Assembly: GCF_965363235.1 (NCBI RefSeq)
Contig: NC_134851.1
Span: 57,965,522-58,029,521 of the forward strand
DNA: 64,000 nt
Direction: 5' to 3'
DNA from: Mytilus galloprovincialis
Lineage: Eukaryota > Mollusca > Bivalvia > Mytilida > Mytilidae
The first letter of the stretch is position 1. The number at the start of each line of letters is the position of its first letter. The position numbers and the translations under genes were made by a program. The notes beneath the pieces were generated by a model. The model was not told the DNA's origin, did no database searches, and worked only from the letters and a program-made list of their open reading frames with translations. Shown here one piece after another: positions 43,901 through 53,404 of the stretch.

Positions 43901-46466
43901 CAAACGGGTAAAAAACAAATGAAAAAAGAGGGTTAGGAACGATTATCCCTTTACCTGTTTCATGCAAATCGCTACAATATTGTTGTTATATTTCTCTTAT
44001 AAATATCGATTGCATTCTGTTCTGGGGAAGATTTGTTCGGTTGCTTTTTATTTATGTCATTCAATGATACTTTGAGGCCGCAAATACAATATGCTAAATA
44101 TCCAAAAAAAGCACATATGGTGTCGTGCAATCCTATTTAACGCCTGTAACTGCTTCTGTTGAAAGAAAAGAGCAACTTCGACCGCAAACAAATTCTAAAT
44201 TTTCAGTAAAATTCATAAAAATAAAATGCTAAAAAATGCTCTACGTTCTTTAGAATATCTTGATTATGAAACATTATGTGCTTTTGTTAATTGTTCAGCA
44301 GAACTACTCAAATGTTAACCTTAATCCCCCAAGAACTGCACCTTGATATTGACTGCAATAACATATATCAATGTATTATTTTGCTGATGAATACAAGCAA
44401 AAGACATAGTAAAAGTCAGAAAATAGGGAAAACAAATCAAAGTTAAAAATACTATCATATAATGGTCTTTGTTCTGACGAAGTTTGTGTCTATGAATCGA
44501 AAAGATCCGTTGAGGGAAAACAACGTTAACTCTAGACTGTATCTAAATATTAGTAAACTGAATTCGTATCCAATTCAACATCTTTATTGATATATAAATA
44601 ATGTCGGAATAAGGGATCTATCAGTGTAGCCTCTATGAATTCCGAGGCAGGCGGGTGAAAAGTTAATAAAATACCTGTGCCAGTAAGAATCTTCAAAATC
44701 TGTTGATATGCCCTTTCTTCATAATGTTTCTTTACAGTTATTCGACTGAATGATTTAAAAAATCTTAAATGTTCGGCAAGTATCGGCTTAACTTCTAAAA
44801 CAATGAGCTTGAAATATTGATTCCCAAGTTGGATTTGTTTTCCTACTTCGATTGTAAATTTTGCCATGGCATCATTGAAGAAGGAATTGTCATACACTAT
44901 GATTAAAGAACCTGTTAAACGCATTTGTCTTTCTATTTCATCTACAATTATTGACCCACTTTCCATATCTCTTAAGTCGCAGAAGAAGCTGTATCCGATG
45001 CACTCAAACCTGTCCAAAAATGAACGGAGAAATGCTAAAGATTCCGATGCACACACTGCTACGTAAGCCTGGTAAAAATACACCAATGAGTGTATATACT
45101 CGCAGGCATATTCTGAAAAAAAGAAATGTTGCATTAGAAACTTGAGCATTTTGTATATTACAACATCGAAACAAACTTAAAACAGGATAACAAATATACC
45201 GAACTCCGAGATTAACTAAAAAAGAGGAAGTTTATAAAAATTGATCAAATGCAACGTTAGACTATATCAACCAAAGGAATGAATGGAACACAACTGTAAT
45301 ATTTCTGACTTGGTACAGGCATTTTCCGACAAAAATGGTGTGTAAACCCTTATTTTATAACTAGTTAAACCTCCACTGCAATGATAGTTCCTCATAATTC
45401 CGTTATATTGACAAACATTGATGAGGACAAAAAAAAGACATGAAACTACAATTAGCTTGAAGTTTTGCTTTTTAAGGACTGAAAACCTGAGAGTTCAGTT
45501 TCTAGTTTCAAAGTTATTTACATCAACTACTTCCATAAATTATTAAAGTTTGTCTTCTTAAATTTAATCACTTTCACATAGTTGGGACTCTGAATGTACA
45601 GGTTACCAAATAAAGCAGTCACATCTTATATTGTCAGCTCTTTATCTGTTCCCCTACAATACATATTAAGAGGCAAAAGAAAGAATTAGTATTCTTTAAT
45701 TACACAGTATAAGAAATTAACATTATTGATGCGTCTATAATAAATCTGCGTAAAGCAAGTTTGTTTGTAAAAAGGCAATATAATATAAATAACACATAGC
45801 TGAGAGCATGCAGAGGGTGGTGGAGAAGATTGTAAATCCGAGAAAACATTGTCAACTGAAGCTAAGGTTGACAGTTTCTTTGTGAGGGGTAAACAATCTT
45901 CTCTATCACCCTCTATATATATGGGTTATTCAATTCAATTTACATGTATTCTTTATCTTACAGATTAGACACGTAGCCTGGCTTAAATGCCCCAAAACTA
46001 TAAAAACGTCATTTTAAAGAAAAGATGAAGACATATATAATTAACAATAGATACCTTTTGTAGGACCCCTCTTCAAATAGTCAAGTATTTCTGGCATTTT
46101 GCATGAAAAATCTGATGACAGTTCATATGTTTCATATTGTTTTAGATCTTCTGGAACCAAGCAATTATTCAAACGAAAGATGTAAGGTAGAAAGTATCCA
46201 TGTCTGCTTGCAGAAGTATGTCGAACAATGTCTATACACCAATCTAACCAGTGATTTCTATAATCATTTTCGGATGAAATCCAAATGATGTAATACTCTG
46301 AATCGGTTACCTTTTTGGCAAGTGAATCCTGGATATCCCAATCAGGTGTAAAACATAAGTTATTGCAACAGTTATATCCCTCTTGTTTAAGTAAGTGAGT
46401 AAAAGTTAAAAACGACCGATCATCTTTACCAATATGTATGACGAAGAAATCAAATGGAAACAATTC
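34848..46466 (-). CDS. Multidomain TIR-TIR-Roc-COR-HEPN protein (spliced, nine exons seen)
   Basis: Exons on the minus strand, 5' to 3': 46055-46466, 44675-45112, 43613-43675, 42551-42816, 39749-40187, 39089-39204, 36710-37927, 35219-35696, 34848-34903. Phases agree at every join except coiled coil to Roc. The chain is TIR, MyD88-like TIR, a short coiled coil, Roc GTPase (P-loop GQEGVGKTS, switch STNGIEI, DFAGQ, THVDK), COR, and a DZIP3-like HEPN domain with RNRLQH. From family knowledge, TIR domains assemble signalling complexes or cleave NAD, Roc-COR is a GTP-driven dimer switch, and HEPN domains are often RNases. I infer a cytosolic innate-immune or cell-death protein. No leucine-rich repeats, transmembrane segment or kinase domain was found. 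The start codon exon is missing. It could also be two adjacent genes (TIR-TIR and Roc-COR-HEPN). Confidence 0.75.
35219..35696 (-). CDS. Exon: HEPN (DZIP3-like) domain
   Basis: Acceptor TTTTTTTCAAG and donor CTAAAG|GTAATT; phase 0 in and 1 out. It matches a bivalve family I know next to DZIP3-type HEPN domains: EQNFIRVSKASVEVLTDIL, then HECDITYLYGELRRQGLGQ, RGRWGGDNW, GDDIERIRLNRNRLQHTSHF, and WKKLNALAKRFD. The motif R-N-R-L-Q-H (35403-35420) is R-x4-H with Asn after Arg, the form seen in active HEPN RNases. Without splicing the frame would run on to a stop at 35157-35159. Confidence 0.8.
36710..37927 (-). CDS. Exon: COR domain
   Basis: A large exon (1218 nt, phase 0 in and out). Acceptor TTTTCTTTCAG, donor TTAGTG|GTAAAT. 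It begins LSNVQEYIEDYREAL, where the Roc C-terminal helix ends, then carries the COR mark VPVKWIPFSNKIDELRIQGK, a winged-helix part (LIAFLVLHHDIGNIIFFED, then VIICPQWFANALRCVVG), and a second lobe with FDYDFLPSMFFCHVVVYFLR and VALFDIDDTGCEKVLL. COR follows Roc in all Roco proteins and makes the dimer. The frames on the plus strand over 36896-37850 are shadows. Confidence 0.85.
39089..39204 (-). CDS. Exon: Roc GTPase, G4 (THVDK)
   Basis: Acceptor TATATTTTGTAG and donor ACAG|GTAAAG; 116 nt, phase 1 in and 0 out. It reads DYVQYWTNTVHCYGDISRN, then NPPIIPVATHVDKIQ. The pattern (I/V)PVxTHxDK is the guanine-specificity motif of Roc domains. Confidence 0.85.
39749..40187 (-). CDS. Exon: Roc GTPase, helical insert and G3 (DFAGQ)
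   Basis: Acceptor TTCTTTTAAAG and donor CAAG|GTAAAT; 439 nt, phase 1 in and out. After NGNAILFRKF it holds a long charged helix (MEEFEKLRREISKEKMKKDK and on), then TATISVWDFAGQQEYYPTHQ, the G3/switch II of Roc with a Phe-Ala form of DxxG, and NCIVLLVSNISKGLDQNELQ. The stretch between switch I and DFAGQ is around 100 residues, longer than in most Roc domains, and is probably a coiled-coil insert. Confidence 0.85.
40188..42550. repeat. Intron within the Roc domain; holds a dispersed mussel repeat
   Basis: At 42085-42310 lies 'TAGACTAGACCGTGGGTTTTCCC ... GTTGAAGGCCGTACATTGACC ... GAGAGTTGTCTCATTGGCAC', a full copy of the GGCCGTAC family. The plus-strand open frame 40895-41173 and minus-strand frames at 40312-40697 show no domain or splice support. 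Confidence 0.6.
42551..42816 (-). CDS. Exon: Roc GTPase, G1 and switch I
   Basis: Acceptor GCTTTTTCTAG and donor CAAAG|GTACTC; 266 nt, one base in and phase 1 out. A basic lead-in (LFSECRKGIDLYKRLVETKS) is followed by the strand YYIRLVVLGQ and P-loop EGVGKTSLVRRLL, and then the switch I signature KSTNGIEINV. These are the marks of Roc (Ras of complex proteins) domains, as in LRRK, MFHAS1 and the bivalve Roco proteins. Confidence 0.85.
42817..43612. other. Intron before the Roc exon
   Basis: From about 42945 to 43560 the base use differs from the flanks (long A and T runs, ACGTATACCTCTGAGAAG at the start, ATACAGAGGGATTAGG at the end). It may be an inserted repeat, but I could not show matching ends. 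Confidence 0.3.
43613..43675 (-). CDS. Exon: short coiled-coil linker
   Basis: A 63-nt exon between a good acceptor (TTTAATTTCAG) and a good donor (AATAG|GTACGT). It reads DLTENDLEVENRRLKDRN plus EQIG, a heptad-like, strongly charged helix. The phase matches the TIR exon upstream (1 to 1). The main donor leaves in phase 1, but the Roc exon needs phase 2. The weaker donor GTAC|GTGTCG four bases on would fit. This is the least certain exon of the gene. Confidence 0.5.
44675..45112 (-). CDS. Exon: second TIR domain, MyD88-like
   Basis: Acceptor TTTTTTTCAG and donor CACAG|GTATTT; 438 nt, phase 1 in and 1 out. By eye it follows MyD88's TIR: a first strand (YQAYVAVCASES), box 2-like CDLRDMESGS (compare SDRDVLPGT), then GSLIIVYDNSFF followed by AKFTIEV (compare VVVVSDDYL ... 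TKFALSL), then a hydrophobic strand FKLIVLEVKP. Read past the donor, the frame stays open to 44550, but no further domain appears, so splicing at CACAG|GTATTT is preferred because it links in phase to the next exon. Confidence 0.8.
45170..46054. repeat. Intron between the TIR exons; holds a dispersed repeat
   Basis: 45175-45430 is a diverged copy of the mussel repeat at 15630 (TACCGAACTCCGAG, GACTTGGTACAGGCATTTTC, TAGTTAAACCTCC). Around 45795-45925 GGTGGTGGAGAAGATTGT faces an inverted partner (ACAATCTTCTCTATCACCC), suggesting a small fold-back element. Confidence 0.5.
46055..46466 (-). CDS. Exon: first TIR domain
   Basis: Acceptor GCCATTTCAG and donor AAAAG|GTATCT; 412 nt, phase 0 in and 1 out. 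It encodes a whole TIR fold: strand A (FDFFVIHIGKDD), a Cys-rich helix/BB-loop part (YNCCNNLCFTPDWDIQDS), strand C (SEYYIIWISSEN), then NHWLDWCIDIV and a late strand (GYFLPYIF). Where NAD-cleaving TIRs such as SARM1 have a catalytic Glu after the W, I see no Glu, so a scaffold role is more likely. The exon does not start with Met, so at least one 5' exon lies upstream beyond 46466. Confidence 0.85.
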
Positions 46467-46987
46467 CTGAAATGGCGCAGAGCAAAAAATGAACTAAGAG
46501 AACAATAACACGAATAAGGCACAATATACATTACAAGTTTCACTTATTGGCAAAACTTAAAAAAAGGTGTAAATCGGAAACAAAAAATATAAGTGATTTT
46601 TAAATATTCAAATGAAGAGTTTTTGCTGATTTTAGTTGTTTTGTCTTTCTAAATATTCCATTATATTATTAAAATCATCCCATGCGCATTATATCGGATA
46701 TTTGTTTCCGTAAAAGTCTAAATAGGAACTTGGCTTTAATAGACACTCTATTCGGATGCTGTAACAGAGTCTGTTTGTAGTACACGCGTAAAACTTCGGA
46801 GCAAAATATGCAGCACGTGGTACATTCATACACAATACACGATACATATGTGTTATACACCTGACCGGGTTGAAAAGAAAGACATGTATTTGTGTGAGTT
46901 ATGTTTCATATTTCCTTGCAATATATAACAAATTTGAATTATTATGTCTTATCTTCAGTTAAGGATGATGTAACTTAAAGCAATCAT

Positions 46988-47027
<40 letters not shown>

Positions 47028-48760
47028 TCACCTTAAGTTAAACGATAAAGGCTTAGGATTTGCAGGTGATATTAAATCGGATTGTTCTTTTAACAATTGA
47101 AATATGAAATTTCATTGCGTTTGAATAAGGACACCTTTTGATTTAGAATATACGATTATTTTCGTATCGCAATTTCAAAAATAATATGTGGAGCATTCTT
47201 TTTTAAGGGCAAAAGGAGTTTTATTGTATTATGCAATTTAATCTGTTTACCTTTATCAGACAGCCGAAAGATGGCTTTGTTCAGATGCGTGAATTTGATC
47301 TCAAATATTTATTCTATTGCTTCATAGATATAAAAGTACACATGTTTATTCTTAAATCGCGCATGTTACTATTTCATAGTTAAAAGCAACACATCTTATG
47401 TTACTGCTTTAAAAAATGTACCCAGATGTTTTTACCTGAATTGTGCATATTTATATATAATGGTCATAACAATTATATATTATAACTGCTTTGAATAATG
47501 TACCCGGATGTTTTTACCTGTCACTTTGTGATAATACATTATTTCCAACCGTGTATTTTTACTTAGAAATTTGAGATGTTTCAGTCTTTAACACGTTAAA
47601 TATAACTTCTATGAAGTAATTCAAAAGTGTTTAGTGTTAGAAGTGTGTGTTTACCTACCATTGCAATCTACTAATTGATCAGGTCAGGAATAATGATTAA
47701 CCATACCCGCCACGTAGATGGGTTAGGTGTACGATCAGCGAACAATTACAAGTATAATATGTATCATGCACTGATGGTTTTGAATAAATGAAAATCCCCA
47801 TTGAATTTGCTATTTTTAGGTATGATATCAGAAAAATAAAACCTATTAAAATTAAAACTAATCCACCGTTTACATATACAATTTCAATAGTTCACGTTTT
47901 TGTAAAGAACATGCATATAATATTCAATTATAACTAAAATGATGACACTGCAAAATTAATGTAATAAAAGTTAGAACAAAGAAATAAACTTATAGTATAT
48001 CTTATAAATTATATTAGATTTGAGAGAACAAATATTTAAACATACATCTGTTATGTTACTATGTGATTCAATTTATTGCTGATTTGTATGAATTTTATCA
48101 GTCAAGAGGGCAGCTCTATAGAAGCGGAATAAGCACTCGAGTAGGGTAACATAAACATGTAATATTTTGGAAGAGGAACATAACCGTCTTCAAAAAAGAA
48201 AATTAACAATAGGGAACGAAATTCGTTCCGAATGTCGTCATTTTTGTTTAGAGTTTACTTTTCAAAACTGAAATATCTAAATGAAAAAGGACTGTTATCA
48301 CGGTTCATATTTGGCTTATTCAAAGTCAGTTCATTGGGTAAATGATGCTAGTAAATTAGTTATCAAATGATGCAAACAAACAAAAAAGCAAATCAATCTT
48401 AATATTTTTTTTCTGAGAATGCGACAAAAAAAGAGAATTTTGTGGATGGACAAATCCAGGTAGTTTTTATTAATCTTGTAATTCACGATGCACTTTATTG
48501 AATCAAACAGATATTTTAGGTATCGACAGGCTTTTGCATTTAAATTCTGTGTATGATGCCTTAGTTGAAAGGGATACAATATTTTTGAAATGATGGTAAG
48601 GTAACTGTTATAAACAGACTCTATTTTAAAAGAGTAAAATCCATTTTATTCCTTTTTATGATCTTTTTCAATGTTTACTATAAATGAATACAGATTTCAT
48701 TAAGAAATACACAACTTTTACAATATTCCATGTTTTTATTCTCATAATTGATAAAACTTA
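46467..48760. other. Region upstream of the TIR exons; (TCAA)n run
   Basis: No convincing first exon was found. 46980-47027 is a (TCAA)n microsatellite (possibly a SINE tail) whose parent SINE is not recognisable. Near 47400-47530 GTACCC(A/G)GATGTTTTTACCTG occurs twice about 110 bp apart. The rest is AT-rich. Confidence 0.4.
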
Positions 48761-48764
48761 CAAT

Positions 48765-49360
48765 AAATGTTGGGGAAATTTCCCAAAATATATGATAGTT
48801 TTAAAATATTTGTGGTAAAAATGTATATGACAGCTATTTATTTGGGAAATGTCCCGAAATCATTTTCAACATTAAATTTTATGACATATATATTTTGGCA
48901 AAGCATTTTAACAAACAGACCTGAAACACATTTCGGGAAATATCCCGACAAAAATAAACTAAGTACAAAATGTATAACACAGATGTCTTCAAATATTTCG
49001 GGATTTATCCCGAAGATATGAAATGTATATGCTAGATCTCATGACTAATAATTTCTTTTCACATTTCGGGAAAAATCCCGAAAATATAAAACTAATATCA
49101 GACACACACTTGGTGCATAGATTTTATTTACCCACTTCGGGAAAAATCCCGAAAATTAAATCTACAAGCAAAAATTATGCATTTTGATTTCTTTTTACCC
49201 ATTTCGGGAAAAATCCCGAAATAAAATCTACAAGCAAAAATTGTGCATTTTGATTTCTTTTTACCCATTTCGGGAAAAATCCCGAATAAAAATCTACAAG
49301 CAAAAATTATGCAAATTTTGATTTCTTGAAACAATATTGGGAAAAATCCTGAAAAAAAAA
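48765..49360 (+). repeat. Hairpin minisatellite, nine units of about 66-72 bp
   Basis: Each unit is centred on a perfect or near-perfect palindrome of the form TTTCGGGAAAAATCCCGAAA. It appears near 48773, 48843, 48930, 48995, 49064, 49136, 49202, 49268 and 49338. The last units share CTACAAGCAAAAATT.TGCATTTTGATTTC between hairpins and are nearly identical, while the first units are degenerate. The minus-strand frame 49128-49334 reads as a repeat peptide (FGIFPEMGKKKSKC...) only because of the array. Confidence 0.85.
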
Positions 49361-49853
49361 CAAAATCTTTTCACAACACAGAATTTTGATACATAAAAAA
49401 ATTTGTATGTAAACTTGTTTCTAACATTTATTGAATTATTATGATTCATAAAAAATATGTCTCACTTAAAAAAAAGTATTTTGATTATAACCTTACTTTT
49501 CATTATAGTTCAGAAAAAAGTATTTTTTAAGAAATGTAAAGGTTGCTACATGCATATAACAGGTTAAACATAGAAAATAAAATTCAATAAGAATAACTTG
49601 TTTTTAAATTTATTTCTAAATTAAAAAGACTAAGATTGCTGAAAGGTATGGTATATGATAATGCATACATATGCAATTACTACGCGCTAGTCAACTAATA
49701 AACTCAAATAAAGAACTACAATCATGATAATTTTTACTTAAATAGTGATTGCATTTAAGGAGCTTAAAAGGCACCAACAAGATTTACAGGATGTATGCCT
49801 ATACAAATAAGTTGATATTGCATTATTACATTTATACCAAAAAGAACAGTTTG

Positions 49854-49974
49854 TTAGATATCAGGAAGTCTGCAGTCCTTTAAACCATGTTTGTCATTCT
49901 TTTTCTCTTGTTTATCTTCAAATCTGTGCCTTTTAAGACTCGCACCAATTTGTCCTTCAAGATTTCTATGTATC
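49854..49974 (-). CDS. Possible terminal coding exon, product unrecognised
   Basis: Acceptor CATCCTTTTCTTTGTAG. Entering in phase 2, the frame reads RIHRNLEGQIGASLKRHRFE, then DKQEKKNDKHGLKD, CRLPDI and TAA (49854-49856). Composition is coding-like and the phase fits exon 51297-51423. No family is recognised. It might instead be a non-coding exon. Confidence 0.35.
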
Positions 49975-50239
49975 CTACAAAGAAAAGGATGTGACTTATT
50001 AGTAGATCTTATGGTGTTGATCATTTTTACTATACAAAGTTTCCCTCTCTGTACAAAATGCTGTACAATAGTTTTCAATAGGGCTAACAACAAAAAAGAT
50101 GCGTTTTGATTGCCCTTTCAACTCTAATTTATCGGCTTGGACACCCCCAAAAAAATTGATGTTAAACAAAAAATTAAATGGGGAATGTATCAATTATGAT
50201 GGATCACAGTTGATGCCCCCGCTTGCATATATCATATAA

Positions 50240-50705
50240 AGTTATAAAAGGACATAACTGAAGAACAGTAAAAGTGACTCTACCAAAAACACTTGATCTG
50301 ATTTAGTGGTAATATGTATTGTGTATAAGTTCCATAAAACTTGGTTTATGCAAACTTAATTTAGAGATTGGAAACAAAAATTCAGCAATTTTTCCATTTT
50401 CAAAGGGGCATAACTCTAGAAAATTTAGTGACAACCTCAAAGTTCAAACTTGATTTGTATTTTGTGGTAATAAGTATTGTTTAAAATATCATAGCATTTG
50501 GTTGAGGCAAGCTAAAGTTAATGAATGGAAATGAAAATTTCAGCAATCATTCAATTTGTGAAGAGGCATAATTCTAGAAAAGTTAAAGTGACCCCCTTAA
50601 AATTCAAACTTGATCTGTATTTTGTGGTAACAAGCATTGTGTATAAGTTTCATTGCATTTAGTTGAGGCAAACCAATGTTAGAGAATGGAAACTACAAAT
50701 ATAAG
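50240..50705 (+). repeat. Tandem repeat, three units of about 155 bp
   Basis: The words GGCATAA(C/T)TCTAGAAAA, TTCAAACTTGAT.TGTATTTTGTGGTAA and GTTGAGGCAA.C recur at about 50300, 50450 and 50600. It abuts the AGCTCACCTG repeat, with which it is often found in mussel DNA. Confidence 0.7.
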
Positions 50706-50709
50706 CATC

Positions 50710-51060
50710 TTTTTAGCTCACCTGTCCCGAAGGGCCAAGTGAGCTTTTCCCATCACTTGGCGTCCGGCGTCTGTCGTCGTCTTTTACAAAAATCTTCTCC
50801 TCTGAAACTACTGGGCCAAATTAAACCAAACTTGGCCACAATCATCATTGGGGTATCTAGTTTAAAAAATGTGTGGCGTGACCCGGCCAACCAACCAAGA
50901 TGGCCGCCATGGCTAAAAATAGAACATAGGGGTGAAATGTAGATTTTGGCTTATAACTCTGAAACCGCAGCCTTTAGAGCAAATCTGACATGGGGTAATG
51001 ATGTTTATCAGGTCAAAATTTATGTGCATTTAAGCCAGCTTTACTTGTCTGAAAATTTGA
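50710..51060 (+). mobile_element. AGCTCACCTG repeat, left copy
   Basis: It starts TTTTTAGCTCACCTG, then GGGCCAAGTGAGCTTTTCCC, AAAATCTTCTCCTCTGAAAC, GATGGCCGCCATGGC, and TTGGCTTATAACTCTG. This is among the most frequent bivalve repeats. Its inverted partner ends CAGGTGAGCTAAAAA at 52801. The plus-strand frame at 50676-50942 is a shadow. Confidence 0.75.
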
Positions 51061-51296
51061 CGCTATTTTCAATTATCAGATAAACTTGATCCATAAATGA
51101 TCCATGCATGAAAATGAAGGCATTGGTGAGTTTAACTGGTCAGGCAAATACAGCTTACAATCATTTCATACACCAATATAGTGGCCTTATTGCAATTGCT
51201 ACATAAGTGTCTAAGACACAGAGTATTTTATTTGTGAAACAGCACATTTTGTTAGAAATAACATATTTTTGCACACTTGCAAACTTTCAAACTTAC

Positions 51297-51423
51297 CTTT
51301 CACATCTTCCCATATTTAGACTAAGAAAGACCTTGAACTTCACAGAGAACTGAATCAGAGACCTTTCTCTTCCTGTTTGTCTACATGGTCTAGGGTAACT
51401 GCATGTCCTATGGATATGTCAAT
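51297..51423 (-). CDS. Possible internal exon, product unrecognised
   Basis: 127 nt between strong borders: acceptor TTCTGTTCTTATTTCAG and donor GAAAG|GTAAGT. One frame is open after its second codon (CSYPRPCRQTGRERSLIQFS, VKFKVFLSLNMGRCER) and joins in phase to 49854-49974, but it has a TGA just inside the acceptor. Another frame reads IDISIGHAVTLDHVDKQEEK, then GL and a stop, and could be a C-terminus. Host origin is suggested because it sits between two repeat copies and belongs to neither. The frame is unresolved and the transcript may be non-coding. Confidence 0.3.
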
Positions 51424-51474
51424 CTGAAATAAGAACAGAATGGCATAAAACTTCATCATTCATGCTGAAAATAT

Positions 51475-51693
51475 TTACTGTGGATTAATTATTATTCATG
51501 GGATACCAGTTTTGGCGTTTTGGTGGAAACTGCTGAACCACGAATTTAAATGTTAAATGTTAAACGAATTAAAAATTTGCCATCGGGTTGTAAAAATACT
51601 TTGACAAAACAAAAAAAACAAAAATCGGCGAAATATACAAAAATTTCTTTAATCTTTAATTGATACCCATGAAAATAATTGAATCCACAGTAA
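51475..51693. mobile_element. MITE with TTACTGTGGATT ends
   Basis: Left TTACTGTGGATTAATTATTATTCATGGG and right CCCATGAAAATAATTGAATCCACAGTAA form terminal inverted repeats of about 28 bases. 219 bp, non-coding. Another copy begins at 63944 and is cut by the window end. Confidence 0.8.
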
Positions 51694-52089
51694 CATCCTT
51701 AGCATTGTTTTACACATGAACTGCTTAAAGGCACATTAATTTTAAATTGTGATTTGCACTAATGGATATTAATTTCTATGAAATTCTGTCTATGAAATCA
51801 GGACAGAGTTATGATTTTCACCTTATTTAGATAGGTGGATATTGGATCAATTTCTATAAATTTATGTCTAGAAAAAGAACAAAGTTGAAAATAGATACAA
51901 TATATCAATCGGTACGAATAATAAATCGAATTCTTCAGCAGAAAACTTCAAACAGTATTCAGGAAATACCGGAATCTTATTAAAACAGATTCTACAATTG
52001 GTGACAAAATCAATAAAAACCTATCAATAGGATTCAAAAGAAATAGAAACATTGATGAATTAGTAAAAAAGCTATAAAATAATTAGTAT

Positions 52090-52801
52090 GAACTAAAAAG
52101 TTCCTTCTAACATTTAACTTTAAAGGGCAATAACTCCTTAAGGAGTCAATTGACTTTTTTGGTCATATCAACTTTTTTGTAGATCATTCATTGCTGCTTA
52201 TACAGTTTACATCTATCTATAATAATATTCAAGATAATAACAAAAAACTGCAAAATTTTGTTATAACTACCAATTTCAGTGGCAGCAACCCAACAATGGA
52301 ATGTTTGATTCGTCTGAAAATTTCAGGGCTGATAGACCTTGACCAATTGAACAATTTTACCCAATGTCAGAATGTTCTAAAAGCTTCAGTTTTTGAGATA
52401 TAAGCCAAAAACTGCATTTGACCCCTATGTTCTATTTTTAGCCATGGTAGCTTGGATCAAAACTTCGGATACAATTTATAAGCTTGATACCCTAAGGAAC
52501 ATTTAGTTAAAGTTTAAAGTTTAAAGTAGTTTCAGAGGAGAAGATTTTTTAAATAGTTTACGAAGACAGATTCCAAGTGATGGCATAAGCTCACATGGGG
52601 CCCTTGAAGGATCCCTGTGAGCTAATTATTACAAAATATATACCCATTTAGCCTAAGTTTGGTTAAAATGAATTAATTCAGTAGTTTCAGAAGAGAAGAT
52701 CTATGAAAAAGTGTACACCAGACAATGGATGATTCAACAATTAATGCCAAGGGATGGCAAAAACTCAGATGGCCTCTTTCTTAGGTCAGGTGAGCTAAAA
52801 A
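52090..52801 (-). mobile_element. AGCTCACCTG repeat, right copy (inverted)
   Basis: It reads AAAGGGCAATAACTCCTTAAGG, TAATATTCAAGATAATAAC, CAACCCAACAATGGAATG, CCTATGTTCTATTTTTAGCC, GTTTCAGAGGAGAAGATT, and ends CAGGTGAGCTAAAAA. This is the reverse complement of the left copy's family and includes the longer inner part. The end region (52590-52800) shows an extra partial repetition. Confidence 0.75.
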
Positions 52802-52924
52802 GAAAAAAAAACTTTTGACAAACAGAAAAAAAAATCATAAGTTTGGTATTGACATATATATTGAAGCACTCTGTTAATGTAAGTGCCAGGATTCTATAAT
52901 GGTTGATTGACAAAATATATGTAT

Positions 52925-53350
52925 GCATACAAGAGTCCCCAAGTCCCAAGTCAGGAGCCTCTGGTCTTTGTTACATGTAGTCTTGTATTATTTTTAATTT
53001 TAGTTTCTTGAGTACAATTGTTTAATATGGTGTTCATTAATTGTCACTAAACTAGTATATATATATTGTTTAGGGGCAAGCTGAAGGACACCTCTGGGTG
53101 TGGGAATTTCTCGCTGCATTGAAGACCTGTTGGTGACCTTTTGCTGTTGTTTGTTCTATGGTCCGGTTGTTAATTGTGTCTTTGATACATTTCCCATTTC
53201 AATTCTTAATTTTATGTATATTATTGTCCTCTTTCTATAATGATAAAATTGTGAAAGGAAATGGGGAATGACTGTCAAAGCGACAACAACCCGACCATAG
53301 AGCAGACAAAAGCCAAAGGCCACCATACAATGGGTCTGTATTAATTCTTT
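52925..53350. repeat. Dispersed mussel repeat in two opposite copies
   Basis: Plus orientation at 52925-53220: CCCAAGTCAGGAGCCTC, GACACCTCTGGGTGTGGG, TTGAAGACCTGTTGGTGACC, TTTCCCATTTCAATTC. Minus-type orientation at 53240-53345: AAATGGGGAATGACTGTCAA, CGACAACAACCCGACCATAG, and AAGGCCACCATACAATGGG. The minus open frame 53156-53374 is this repeat. Confidence 0.7.
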
Positions 53351-53404
53351 GAAAATAAATGAAATAAAATTCATCTCTAAAATAGTGTTTAAATATAATG
53401 TACT

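Noticed and set aside
44866-45145. Plus-strand frames opposite the second TIR exon
   Set aside because: Shadows of the MyD88-like TIR exon.
46980-47027. CRISPR-like short repeats
   Set aside because: A plain (TCAA)n microsatellite without spacers, in an animal genome.
47270-47335. Segment ending CTGATAAAG|GTAAAC considered as a 5' exon of the TIR gene
   Set aside because: The best frame (FTHLNKAIFRLSDK) leaves phase 1 while the TIR exon needs phase 0, and a stop lies just upstream.
49128-49334. Minus frame with repeated FGIFPEMGKKKSKC peptide
   Set aside because: A by-product of the 66-bp hairpin minisatellite, whose unit happens to be a multiple of three; no start, no flanking coding sequence.
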